A DNA stretch of 64,000 bases, from contig NZ_KK211278.1 in assembly GCF_000621445.1 (NCBI RefSeq), positions 231,383 to 295,382 on the forward strand. Direction: 5' to 3'. The translations under genes and the position numbers were made by a program. The first letter of the stretch is position 1. Each line of letters opens with the position of its first letter. A model generated the notes under the pieces. That model saw only the letters and a program-made list of their open reading frames with translations, searched no databases and was not told the DNA's origin. Origin of the DNA: Alkalihalobacillus bogoriensis ATCC BAA-922. Lineage in GTDB: Bacteria; Bacillota; Bacilli; Bacillales; Bacillaceae_F. Of the stretch, positions 43,071 through 50,799 are shown in pieces.

Positions 43071-43775
43071 ATGGATCAAACATTAAAAATAACAAATGTA
43101 TTATCAGACCCTACTCGATTTTCCATTTATCAGTATGTGTCAAGGATACATCGCGAAGTAACGGTGCAAGAAATTGCGGAGCATTTTAAAATTCACGCAA
43201 ATGTTGCTCGGCTTCATCTTTCGAAATTGGAAGACGTGAAAATGCTTGTTTCACATACTCAAAAAACAGGGAAAGGTGGCCGACCAAGTCGGACATACCA
43301 ATTATCCGAAGAAGTTGTTAGCTTACAGTTTCCGTATCGTGATTATCAACGTCTTGCTGAAATGTGTTTGGAAACATTAGTTGAATTTGGAGAGCAAGGG
43401 CAAGTCGTTCTTAATAAAATTGGTTTGAAATATGGAAGAGAGTTAGCTGGAAATTATTTAGCGTATCTCGGCAAACAAGTTGAAGACTTATCGACAAAAC
43501 AAAAATTAAGTTGTGTTGAAACAATTGCTCAAAACCAAGGTTTGAGTCCTGAGTTGGCATTTAATGAAGAAGAGCGAAAAGCCACCTTTTCTATTTACAA
43601 TTGCACGTTTAAAGAATTAATTCAAGATTATTCAGATGCCCTATGTCCGCTTCATCATGCATTAATTCAAGGAATATTTCAATATTTCTTTGGGGATATT
43701 ACAATACAAGAAGAGCATTTAATGACAAAACCAGAGTGTGACACTTGTCAATATAAAACGGTATTAACGTATTAA
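43071..43775 (+). CDS. ArsR-like HTH regulator with a Cys-rich C-terminal domain
   Basis: This 234-residue protein has an N-terminal winged helix (LSDPTRFSIYQYVSRIHREV, then EHFKIHANVARLHLSKLED). The C-terminal domain has five or more cysteines, including IYNCTF, ALCPLHH and the last CDTCQY, the sort of ligand set seen in SufR-type iron-sulphur regulators. AAAGGGGTGA fits best as the ribosome-binding site for ATG 43071. Redox or Fe-S sensing is an inference from the cysteines. Targets are unknown. Confidence 0.75.
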   Translation: MDQTLKITNVLSDPTRFSIYQYVSRIHREVTVQEIAEHFKIHANVARLHLSKLEDVKMLVSHTQKTGKGGRPSRTYQLSEEVVSLQFPYRDYQRLAEMCLETLVEFGEQGQVVLNKIGLKYGRELAGNYLAYLGKQVEDLSTKQKLSCVETIAQNQGLSPELAFNEEERKATFSIYNCTFKELIQDYSDALCPLHHALIQGIFQYFFGDITIQEEHLMTKPECDTCQYKTVLTY

Positions 43776-43811
43776 AAACGAGGATACCAAATTATTGTCA
43801 TACATTAAATA

Positions 43812-43841
43812 TTTACAAGTGCTTTCATTCTCATATATAAT
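43812..43841 (+). promoter_or_regulatory. SigA-like promoter of yqgY
   Basis: TTTACA (43812-43817) and TATAAT (43836-43841) are separated by 18 bp. A small hairpin (AACACAA / TTGTGTT at 43871-43887) lies in the leader. Confidence 0.6.
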
Positions 43842-43925
43842 ATAACATGTATTATGCTAAAAATGATGCCAACACAACATTTGTGTTAGTTTTATTGAAT
43901 TGATAGAGAGAAGGAGGGGACAGTT

Positions 43926-44171
43926 ATGGATCGCATGTTTCGTGTCTTGAGCTTCTGGACGGGTATCTTCGCAGTATTATTCTTTGTTGGAGATATGTAC
44001 AACATGGCTCTCTTATTCTTCGCGCAAACGGGTGGATTGTTAGCGCTAAGCTATTTAAACCTTTCTGAGCGTGTGTATATTTATATTTTCGGTGCTTATT
44101 TAACAGTATTCTTTGTAGGATTTACATATTATTCTACATTCCTGTTACAACCAGGCGTCGGAGGTCACTAA
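43926..44171 (+). CDS. yqgY: DUF2626 family membrane protein (YqgY)
   Basis: This 81-residue protein has three hydrophobic stretches and the conserved frame FRVLSFWTGIFAVLFFVGDM ... SERVYIYIFGAYLTVFFVGF. It matches YqgY of B. subtilis in size and sequence pattern. GAAGGAGGGG precedes ATG 43926. Function unknown; it is present in nearly all Bacillaceae. Confidence 0.85.
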   Translation: MDRMFRVLSFWTGIFAVLFFVGDMYNMALLFFAQTGGLLALSYLNLSERVYIYIFGAYLTVFFVGFTYYSTFLLQPGVGGH

Positions 44172-44189
44172 AAACGTGTGTTTTACATA

Positions 44190-44232
44190 CAAAAAGCTGA
44201 GTTCTCTTTTTGAGAAGCTCAGCTTTTTTGTT
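44190..44232 (+). terminator. Rho-independent terminator
   Basis: A 14-bp stem (AAAAGCTGAGTTCTC / GAGAAGCTCAGCTTTT) with a T run, after yqgY. Confidence 0.9.
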
Positions 44233-44239
44233 TTTGGAT

Positions 44240-44396
44240 ATGCGTGTCTAAAGGACAGACCTGCTTTTTATTAAGGGTTCTATTAGATATTTCAGTGAAA
44301 AAGGAATCAAAGTGTCTAAAAGGAGTGTTCTATTAGACACTTCAGAGTGAAAAAACATGTAAAGTGTCCAATAGGAAAGCTCTAATGTACAGTTCT
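44240..44396. repeat. Degenerate 52-bp hairpin repeats (second locus)
   Basis: TGTCTA/TGTCCA motifs occur at 44245, 44313 and 44365; the last two are 52 bp apart. Hairpin halves such as TCTATTAGACACTT and GTGTCCAATAGG match the array at 3215. The rest of this convergent region holds no gene. Confidence 0.7.
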
Positions 44397-44461
44397 CAAT
44401 AATCTAACAAGAGTTTTGTCCTTTATCATGGAAAAAAGAATTCCCACCTTCACCATCGTCG

Positions 44462-45535
44462 CTACATCCCTTTTGTTTGTTTAATGACATAAAAATACGT
44501 GCTCATTGTTAAAAGCGACCGGATCGCACGGTTCCTTTTGCTTTCTGCAGAAAAAGGATCTGGGTTATGGTGGTCTTGCAAATAAGAAAGGATGTCTGCT
44601 TCTAATAGAAATTTATCCTGGGTGTTTACATATTGTAGCTGAAAGCCAAGCTCTGTTCCCATTTCAATTAGAGCGTCTAAATGTATATGAGTTGTTAAAT
44701 CCATCTCACCAGGGTGTAAAAGTGGATTTGTTATCATCTGATGCTCATAATAGCCACGTAAGCTGCCATCTTTTCGCTCTGGTTGTTCCCAGTCTTTCTT
44801 TGTATAACCATAGTCTAAAGTGAAAATAACGGCCTGTTCGACCCAGTCGGCTAGGTGTTGAACCCATTGTTTCATGGCGAGTGGGATTTCAATGCGTTGT
44901 CCTTCTTGCAGTGGGGGGCCGTATTGGTGTAGCCACTCATGTAGCTCTGCGCGGTCACATTTTGTTTTCACTTCTTGTAATAAACTGTTTTCATCCATTG
45001 TGATTTTTATTTCATATAATTGACCATGCTCCCACGAAACGACATCAACAGGGAATGCATCAAGCAATTCGTTGGAAAACACAATTCCTGAAAACGGCTT
45101 TGTTTGAAACTCATCAATAGAACGATAATAATGAACATTACGATGTTCTTTTAGCCGTTGTTTTTGTTCGTGTAAGTGATATGGACTAGTTTCTACAATG
45201 CTGTATGTAAGTTCTTCATAAGTCGCGGGGCACAGCTCTTTTATTTTTGTTAAAACATCAAAGGCAAACCGACCGGTTCCTGCACCAAATTCACAAATAT
45301 GAAATGGAAGAGGAGTGGATTGCCATATATCAATAAATTGCTGGGCAAACACTTCAGCAAATACGGTACTGACATTACTGCTCGTATAAAAATCACCGGT
45401 CTTTCCGACTTTTTGTTTTTCTTTCATGTAATAGCCGAATTGTGGATGGTAAAGGGCTAAGCTCATAAATTCGGAGTACGATATTTGTTTTTGTTCATTT
45501 GCCTTGATAGAAGCAATAATATAGTTCAACAACAT
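44462..45535 (-). CDS. MidA/NDUFAF7-family SAM-dependent methyltransferase
   Basis: This 357-residue protein has the N-terminal ISYSEFMSLALYHPQFGYY segment and the SAM motif ICEFGAGTGRFAFDVL, followed by FSNELLDAFPVD. All three are marks of the MidA (DUF185) family. In mitochondria the homologue methylates an arginine of complex I; bacterial substrates are mostly unknown. It starts with ATG 45535 behind AAAGGGA and is convergent with yqgY. Confidence 0.88.
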   Translation of the reverse strand: MLLNYIIASIKANEQKQISYSEFMSLALYHPQFGYYMKEKQKVGKTGDFYTSSNVSTVFAEVFAQQFIDIWQSTPLPFHICEFGAGTGRFAFDVLTKIKELCPATYEELTYSIVETSPYHLHEQKQRLKEHRNVHYYRSIDEFQTKPFSGIVFSNELLDAFPVDVVSWEHGQLYEIKITMDENSLLQEVKTKCDRAELHEWLHQYGPPLQEGQRIEIPLAMKQWVQHLADWVEQAVIFTLDYGYTKKDWEQPERKDGSLRGYYEHQMITNPLLHPGEMDLTTHIHLDALIEMGTELGFQLQYVNTQDKFLLEADILSYLQDHHNPDPFSAESKRNRAIRSLLTMSTYFYVIKQTKGM

Positions 45536-45686
45536 AGTTAAATCCCTTTCATCTTTAGCGTCAAATAGGTTAACATCATTGACATAGTGTTAACCAATAT
45601 TTTATAATTTTGTATGTGGATGCTAAGGAAAAGGGAGTCCCCCTCCCCCTATACATTCATGCTTGTTTTACAATTTACTCCCCATT

Positions 45687-45712
45687 GACCTCCGTTTGAG
45701 GTCCTTTTTTTA
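45687..45712 (+). terminator. Isolated terminator-like hairpin
   Basis: GACCTC-N5-GAGGTC followed by CTTTTTTT, reading on the plus strand, where no gene lies directly upstream. It may protect the 3' end of yqgX from antisense transcription, or end an unseen short RNA. Confidence 0.4.
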
Positions 45713-45718
45713 TGCGGT

Positions 45719-46354
45719 TTAAAATCCAGATAAAAAGGGATTTGAGTCCATTTCATTTCCAATCGTTGTTGTTGGGCCATGACCAGATGCGACAACAGTT
45801 TCTTCTGGTAATTCTAATAATTTCGAATGGATACTTTGTAAAAGTTGTTCATGATTTCCGCCTGGTAAATCGGTACGACCGATGCTTCCTGAAAACAAAG
45901 CATCACCTGAGAAAACTATGTTTTCTTTTTCGAAGTAATAAGATATACTTCCAGGCGAGTGCCCCGGTGTGAAGAAGACGGTAAATGTAAATGGTCCGAC
46001 AGTAATGGGTTCCTCTTTTACAACTAAATGGGAAGCTTCTTTCATTTTCACTTCTTCATCACCCATAAAGTACATCGAACCATTTTGGGCCGGGTCGCTT
46101 AACCAGCCTTTTTCATTTTCGTGTAGATAGACGGGGATGTCCCATTTCTCACGGATGAAATCAACAGCGCCAATATGGTCAAAATGAGCGTGCGTTAATA
46201 AAATAGCGACTGGTGTATATTGTTGCTCGGTTAAAAAATTTTGCAATTGCTCTGCGTTGCCACCTGGATCAAAGATGACCGCTTCTCCTTTGTCATTAGA
46301 TAGGACATAACAGTTCGTTTGTAATGGTCCTAGTGGAATTTGGTGTATATTCAT
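45719..46354 (-). CDS. yqgX: YqgX, MBL-fold hydrolase (hydroxyacylglutathione hydrolase-like)
   Basis: This 211-residue metallo-beta-lactamase fold protein has LTHAHFDHIGAVD (HxHxDH), the later FTPGHSPGS and FSGDALFSGSIGRTDLPGG with the bridging Asp, and SGHGP at the end. It opens with IPLGPLQTNCYVL, the usual YqgX/GloB-like N-terminus. In Bacillaceae, which use bacillithiol, it may act in methylglyoxal detoxification; this is inference. Confidence 0.9.
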   Translation of the reverse strand: MNIHQIPLGPLQTNCYVLSNDKGEAVIFDPGGNAEQLQNFLTEQQYTPVAILLTHAHFDHIGAVDFIREKWDIPVYLHENEKGWLSDPAQNGSMYFMGDEEVKMKEASHLVVKEEPITVGPFTFTVFFTPGHSPGSISYYFEKENIVFSGDALFSGSIGRTDLPGGNHEQLLQSIHSKLLELPEETVVASGHGPTTTIGNEMDSNPFLSGF

Positions 46355-46428
46355 ATGAGTTCCTCCATTGCAATCATTTGGTTCTTATTTTACACTTTAC
46401 GAAAAGGATGTTCAAAGGAAGTGTGACA

Positions 46429-46935
46429 ATGACCGTATTTTATGCGATTGAATGGAAGCAAAGTGGGGAAGATATGGAATGGGACTCCTTTTACGAAGCG
46501 TTGTTTCTTGTTGCAGTTCCACTTGATGAAGCAGACGATATGTTTATTTATCAATCTAATCAAGAAGCAGATGAAGCCGCTTTGTTTTTAGAAGACTTTG
46601 GTTTGCTTGAGGCAAGTCATACTGTATATCAGCTGCACAATCCACTAGTTGAAGATCGCTTTTCTGATTATGGGTTTACTTCAAATTTGAATCGTTGTTA
46701 TTTATATGAAGAATTAGTGCTACCGTTTATCATTACAAGCGGGGAGAAACAACAGATAGATATGGCGTTATTGCAAATTAAAGAAGACTTAATTGCCCTT
46801 GACCAAGCAGAGTCGCCTGTTCTTTTTATTGATAAACAAATGAAGGAATTAATGCAAGGATATGCGGATGCTTATAAGATTACGATTTCATTTTTACTCT
46901 CGACAAATAGGATAAATACGAGTAAAATGGAATAG
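46429..46935 (+). CDS. Hypothetical protein, 168 residues
   Basis: This is an acidic soluble protein that opens with FYAIEWKQSGEDMEWDSFYE and contains DDMFIYQSNQEADEAALFLE. No known catalytic motif or membrane segment is evident. ATG 46429 has AGGAAGTG upstream; the frame stays open further 5', overlapping the divergent yqgX, but without a ribosome-binding site. It lies between yqgX and yqgW, an area otherwise conserved with B. subtilis. Function unknown. Confidence 0.6.
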   Translation: MTVFYAIEWKQSGEDMEWDSFYEALFLVAVPLDEADDMFIYQSNQEADEAALFLEDFGLLEASHTVYQLHNPLVEDRFSDYGFTSNLNRCYLYEELVLPFIITSGEKQQIDMALLQIKEDLIALDQAESPVLFIDKQMKELMQGYADAYKITISFLLSTNRINTSKME

Positions 46936-47050
46936 ATTCGTCCATTCTATAAACAAATGGTAAGAATGTTCATAAAAAATTCATAGTATCATTTCAAAAG
47001 AACGCTTATACTAATGATAGCTACGTGTGTACATAAGGGGGGAACAATCA

Positions 47051-47239
47051 ATGTTTTTAGCCATTAATTTTCTACTTGTCGCTATCCTCTGTGCGATCGG
47101 ATTAATTCGTGAATTCCGTAAAAAGAATTTCTTTGCGGTAGGATTTGCAGGACTATCTGTAGCTGTATTCGGATGGTTCGCAGTGATGACGATTTATTCA
47201 ATCCTTACAACAGGAACAGGTGCACCAGTTGCCCACTAA
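47051..47239 (+). CDS. yqgW: DUF2759 family membrane protein (YqgW)
   Basis: This 62-residue protein has two membrane helices separated by REFRKKNFFAVGFAGLSVAV, ending in GAPVAH. It matches the DUF2759/YqgW pattern of B. subtilis. ATG 47051 follows AAGGGGGGAA; the longer frame upstream would include that site. Function unknown. Confidence 0.82.
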   Translation: MFLAINFLLVAILCAIGLIREFRKKNFFAVGFAGLSVAVFGWFAVMTIYSILTTGTGAPVAH

Positions 47240-47242
47240 AAA

Positions 47243-47283
47243 AAGAAGCTCAATTCAGTTGATGAATTGAGCTTCTTTTTTTG
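47243..47283 (+). terminator. Rho-independent terminator
   Basis: A perfect stem AAAGAAGCTCAATTCA / TGAATTGAGCTTCTTT, 5-nt loop, T run. It works in both directions. Confidence 0.9.
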
Positions 47284-47284
47284 A

Positions 47285-47352
47285 ACATATATGATATAGC
47301 AGTGAAGCTTTGATAGTTTATTCGAAAAGAAGCTCCCGTGTTTTTCTTTATT
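47285..47352 (+). repeat. Terminator-like dispersed repeat, copy c (short)
   Basis: It has TATAGCAGTGAAGCTTTGATAG and then AAGCTCCCGTGTTTTTCTTT; the middle GCGAAG hairpin is deleted. Confidence 0.65.
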
Positions 47353-47415
47353 GACTCTCACGTTGCGTTATCCTTTATTGTCAGTAGTAATGACAGAGCG
47401 AAAGGTGTGTGTTGC

Positions 47416-48309
47416 ATGAAAGTTATTGTTGAAAATACGATGGAACAATATGAAACGATGTTTGCGATGACTGAAGGCAGAGAGGATTATTTTCGGTATA
47501 CGATGATGAAGCCGTTTGAACCGATGTGGAAGACGATACAAGTCCCACTACAACCGAAACAACATGGGGGTTATGATGTATTAATGGCCGTTGACATGCT
47601 CGGCTATATGCCAGTATTTGAAGAGGAAAAAGGGCGGGAAGCGATAGCAAAGTTAAAAGAAATAAACGCACTTCAAACGGCTAAAGCTACGTTGCGATTA
47701 TGTGTTGAACGGATGAAGAAAAAAGACATAGAGGTAAAGACAAATGAACTGAGGTTTGGAATATATATTGCTAATCCAGAAAAGCTCAAATTGCAAAAAG
47801 GCTATTGTGGGTTTGGGGGGATTCCTGGTTTTATTCACGTGTCTATTTTTCCGAATTCTTATAATATCCCTAGGCTACCTGCAGTGATTGCCCATGAATT
47901 TCACCATAATATTCGCTTTTCCTATTTTGACTGGGACCATGGCAATGTTACAGTTGGTGATTATTTAGTGATTGAAGGGCTGGCTGAATCGTTTGCAAAA
48001 GAATTGTACGGAGAACACTTATTAGGGCCTTGGGTCACATCTATCGATAAAGATGATTTGCTGTATTCGCTTGCTGTTATTAAAGAAAATCTCGGTGTGA
48101 AAGGTTTTGCGGAAGTGAGTAGTTATATGTTCGGGGATGTGTTTGCTAAAGAACAAGGCTATTCTCCAGTAGGCTTGTCACCGTTTGCAGGATATGCGGT
48201 AGGGTATGAACTAGTTCAATCATTTATGAGAGAAAATGGCATTGGGATAGAGGAAGCAACATTCTTATCGACAAAGGACATTATTGGGAATTGTAGGATG
48301 TTTGAGTAA
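47416..48309 (+). CDS. DUF2268 family putative zinc metallopeptidase
   Basis: This 297-residue protein carries the metal site HEFHHNIRF (HExxH type) with a downstream Glu in VIEGLAESFAKELYG. It also has YCGFGGIPGFIHVSIFPN, a frequent DUF2268 segment. There is no signal peptide, so it is cytoplasmic. ATG 47416 has AAAGGTG upstream. Similar proteins are annotated as putative Zn-dependent proteases without known targets. Confidence 0.82.
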   Translation: MKVIVENTMEQYETMFAMTEGREDYFRYTMMKPFEPMWKTIQVPLQPKQHGGYDVLMAVDMLGYMPVFEEEKGREAIAKLKEINALQTAKATLRLCVERMKKKDIEVKTNELRFGIYIANPEKLKLQKGYCGFGGIPGFIHVSIFPNSYNIPRLPAVIAHEFHHNIRFSYFDWDHGNVTVGDYLVIEGLAESFAKELYGEHLLGPWVTSIDKDDLLYSLAVIKENLGVKGFAEVSSYMFGDVFAKEQGYSPVGLSPFAGYAVGYELVQSFMRENGIGIEEATFLSTKDIIGNCRMFE

Positions 48310-48329
48310 GTAAAACAGGATGTTATGGA

Positions 48330-48514
48330 ATTAAGGACACCTGTTCCGCTAAATGAACGTAAATGACGATTTATTCGATGCTATCGGGCGTACGTTCCGT
48401 TAAATGAGTAAATGATCCACTTTGACACTTTTTTTCCCTGTTAACGGAATGTATGTCCGTAGGGCAATGAACAAGACTCATTTTACATGAAATAGCAGAA
48501 TGATTATCCGTTAC
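48330..48514. repeat. Four-site inverted element H
   Basis: Cores begin at 48335, 48386 (forward), 48446 and 48497 (reverse): spacings 51, 60 and 51 bp. The cores are more degenerate (GGGCGTACGTTCC and AGAATGATTATCC) but spacing is kept. Confidence 0.78.
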
Positions 48515-48596
48515 GGTTAAGTGTGAAATATCTCAAGAAAAATCTACCAATTTATTCCTCCATATATTATACTTTTAAAAACAAAAGGGGGTAGCA

Positions 48597-49046
48597 ATGG
48601 TGGAAGGTTGTTTTATCTGTCAAAAACATAGCGGTACGATTCAAACAGCGGGAAACACGATTTATGAAAATGAGTTTGTTTATGTTGGTCACATCGATAA
48701 CGGAGAAAATCCTCATTATTTAGGACATGTCATGATTGATTTAAAAAGACATGCCCCGACGTTAGCGGATATGACAGAAGTGGAATCGGCTGCCTTTGGG
48801 AAGATGATGTCTGCGGTTAGTAAAGCGTTAATGGAAACGGAAAAAGCAGAGCATGTTTACTGCTATGTTTTAGGTGATGCTGTACCCCATCTTCATATGC
48901 ATGTTGTGCCCCGATATCCGAACACGCCAAAACAATATTGGGGGCCTAATGGGGTTTATGACTGGGAAGAAGATCCAATGGGGAACAAAGAAGATGTACG
49001 AGCACTTTGTGAACGATTAGCAGCGTACTTCAAAAACATAACATGA
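48597..49046 (+). CDS. HIT-family protein
   Basis: This 149-residue histidine-triad protein has the catalytic motif HLHMHVVPRY. An early CFICQ could bind zinc with a His further on. HIT enzymes hydrolyse nucleotide phosphoramidates or dinucleoside polyphosphates. AAGGGGGTAG precedes ATG 48597. It overlaps the PP2C-like gene by 4 bp (ATGA), so the pair is translated together. Confidence 0.9.
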   Translation: MVEGCFICQKHSGTIQTAGNTIYENEFVYVGHIDNGENPHYLGHVMIDLKRHAPTLADMTEVESAAFGKMMSAVSKALMETEKAEHVYCYVLGDAVPHLHMHVVPRYPNTPKQYWGPNGVYDWEEDPMGNKEDVRALCERLAAYFKNIT

Positions 49047-49849
49047 GGAAAGTTGAACAATCGAGTTGGGTAGGAGATCAACGAGATTTTATTGATGCCC
49101 CACATGTTTTCAGTCAACAACATATTAGTATCGGACGGTATGGTGGAAACTCAGCAGCAGGACAAACGAAAAATGAAGATGGATGTTTAGTTTGGTCTCA
49201 TCCGATACAAGGCTGGGAGTTTAGTATTGTAGTAGATGCTCACCATACAGCAGAAAGTGCAAATTTGATTATTCAATATATAAAAGAAAACGAAGAGGTT
49301 CTTCTACAAATCTTTTCGAACGACAATGTACAAAAGATGTTTACACAACTCGATGCTAAAATTATCTCATTATTTCAATCTGAATCATTTATTCGTCGTT
49401 GTGAACGGGTAAATGGAGAAGCCTCATGTTTACTTATTGCTAGAAAAGAAAGCTATGTGTGGTGGTTTTCTGTTGGAGATTGTGTCCTTTTTGTTTTTCA
49501 TGATGATTTCGCAGCATTACAACAGTTTCAAGTGAATCAACGCCAATTTTTTGAATGGATCGGGAAAGAAAATACGTTTGCACAGACGGTTCCTAGTTAT
49601 AGTCATGGCATTCGTCAGCTTAGAAAAGGGTGGAACACACTTTTTTTAACGACAGATGGAATCATCGAATGTCCTAGTGAACCGTACAATGACCCAGTTT
49701 TAATTCAAAAGGAGTTGGAGCGGAAGTCTCTTGAAGAAGGGGTGCTAACATTGTTTGAAACGATACGAAAAAACAATGTAAGAGACAATACAACAATAAT
49801 CACGTGGAAAGTTTATGTGGAAGAAGAAGGCATGAAACCTTCACAATAA
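49043..49849 (+). CDS. PP2C-family protein phosphatase-like
   Basis: This 268-residue protein shows the PP2C motif order: GGNSAAGQTKNEDGCLVW (usually RxxNEDA), VVDAHH (usually DGHG), ASCLLIARKESYVWWFSVGDC (usually GSTA ... GDSR), FLTTDGIIE and RDNTTIITW. The metal-binding aspartates are kept, while the glycine and the arginine of two motifs are changed. It may still hydrolyse phosphoserine or be specialised. Coupled to the HIT gene. Confidence 0.78.
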   Translation: MRKVEQSSWVGDQRDFIDAPHVFSQQHISIGRYGGNSAAGQTKNEDGCLVWSHPIQGWEFSIVVDAHHTAESANLIIQYIKENEEVLLQIFSNDNVQKMFTQLDAKIISLFQSESFIRRCERVNGEASCLLIARKESYVWWFSVGDCVLFVFHDDFAALQQFQVNQRQFFEWIGKENTFAQTVPSYSHGIRQLRKGWNTLFLTTDGIIECPSEPYNDPVLIQKELERKSLEEGVLTLFETIRKNNVRDNTTIITWKVYVEEEGMKPSQ

Positions 49850-49880
49850 AACAGCGTCCATTTGCTTTCAAAAAATACAA

Positions 49881-49920
49881 AAGAAGCCGTGAGTCCAATC
49901 TATCACGGCTTCTTTCTTTA
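49881..49920 (+). terminator. Rho-independent terminator
   Basis: A perfect 10-bp stem (GAAGCCGTGA / TCACGGCTTC) followed by TTTCTTT. Confidence 0.85.
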
Positions 49921-50005
49921 GTGAGGGAGTATAAAAAATTTGGTCTAGCAATGAAGCATTGAAAGCTTATTCTTGAAAGAAAAGACGCTCCCGCGTTTTT
50001 CTTAT
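49920..50005 (+). repeat. Terminator-like dispersed repeat, copy d
   Basis: It contains GTATAAAAAATTTGGTCTAG, GAAGCATTGAAAGCTTATTC and the hairpin end AAAGACGCTCCCGCGTTTTTC. On the minus strand the hairpin sits right after the yqhG stop and could end that transcript. Confidence 0.75.
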
Positions 50006-50799
50006 TGTTGTAAATAAAACATCCCACCATTGATGACTTTTACTTTTACAACAGGTTCATATTGACTTCGTAATGCTTCTTTTTCAATGTCATAGCTTTC
50101 TGGTAATTCCTCAGTATCTTCATAAAATTGGTTTAATAAATGTAAGTCTTCATCCCACCGTTTTTTTGCTTCTTCTGCCCATGTTTTATCTTGCTCGTCA
50201 ATAAATGTTCGAATGACTTTTTCTAAGCGTAACATCCCACTTTTTGGCGTGATAAGCGGTGAAAGCTTAAAACAAAAATCAGGTATATTCGGAGTGAGCT
50301 CCCGTTTTATCATGTTCTCATAAAAATTCGGTATCATAGCCCCGTTAATTAAATTTAACCCGAGTGATAACAAAACATCTTTTTTTCGATCGCATTGAAA
50401 GGAAATCTTCGTATTCATACAAACCCATGGTTGAAGTGGTGTCATTTGTCTTTCCTGTGTTTGCACCTGGACTTGTTCATATAAACGAATAAAGCCCCCA
50501 AGCTCCTGTGTCGATTGAAAGATTTGATGGAGGCGAGGAGAGCCGAAATGGATTAGCTCGCCTCTTATATCGTCAGGTGCTTTTTCTTGGTTTGTAATTA
50601 ACGTCATTTTCATCGGGTTCGGTTCGCCACCGGTTTTTTCTAAGTAGTGCCAATAAAAAGGCCGGTTCATTAATGCTTTATCTAATTCTATCGATAATTG
50701 AACTTGCATATATCCTTCTTGTTTTTCAATGACTGGACTTTGATTGGCTGTAAAATAACGTTCAAGAAAATGATTAATTTGATGCTGTTGCACGTTCAT
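50002..50799 (-). CDS. yqhG: YqhG family protein
   Basis: This 265-residue protein has the YqhG pattern: FLERYFTANQSPVIEKQEGY near the start and VKVKVINGGMFYL at the end. ATG 50799 has TTGAGGAGGGAG upstream and overlaps the 3' end of yqhH by 26 bp. It always follows the yqhH helicase in Bacillus, implying a joint role, but no function is established. Confidence 0.88.
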   Translation of the reverse strand: MNVQQHQINHFLERYFTANQSPVIEKQEGYMQVQLSIELDKALMNRPFYWHYLEKTGGEPNPMKMTLITNQEKAPDDIRGELIHFGSPRLHQIFQSTQELGGFIRLYEQVQVQTQERQMTPLQPWVCMNTKISFQCDRKKDVLLSLGLNLINGAMIPNFYENMIKRELTPNIPDFCFKLSPLITPKSGMLRLEKVIRTFIDEQDKTWAEEAKKRWDEDLHLLNQFYEDTEELPESYDIEKEALRSQYEPVVKVKVINGGMFYLQQ

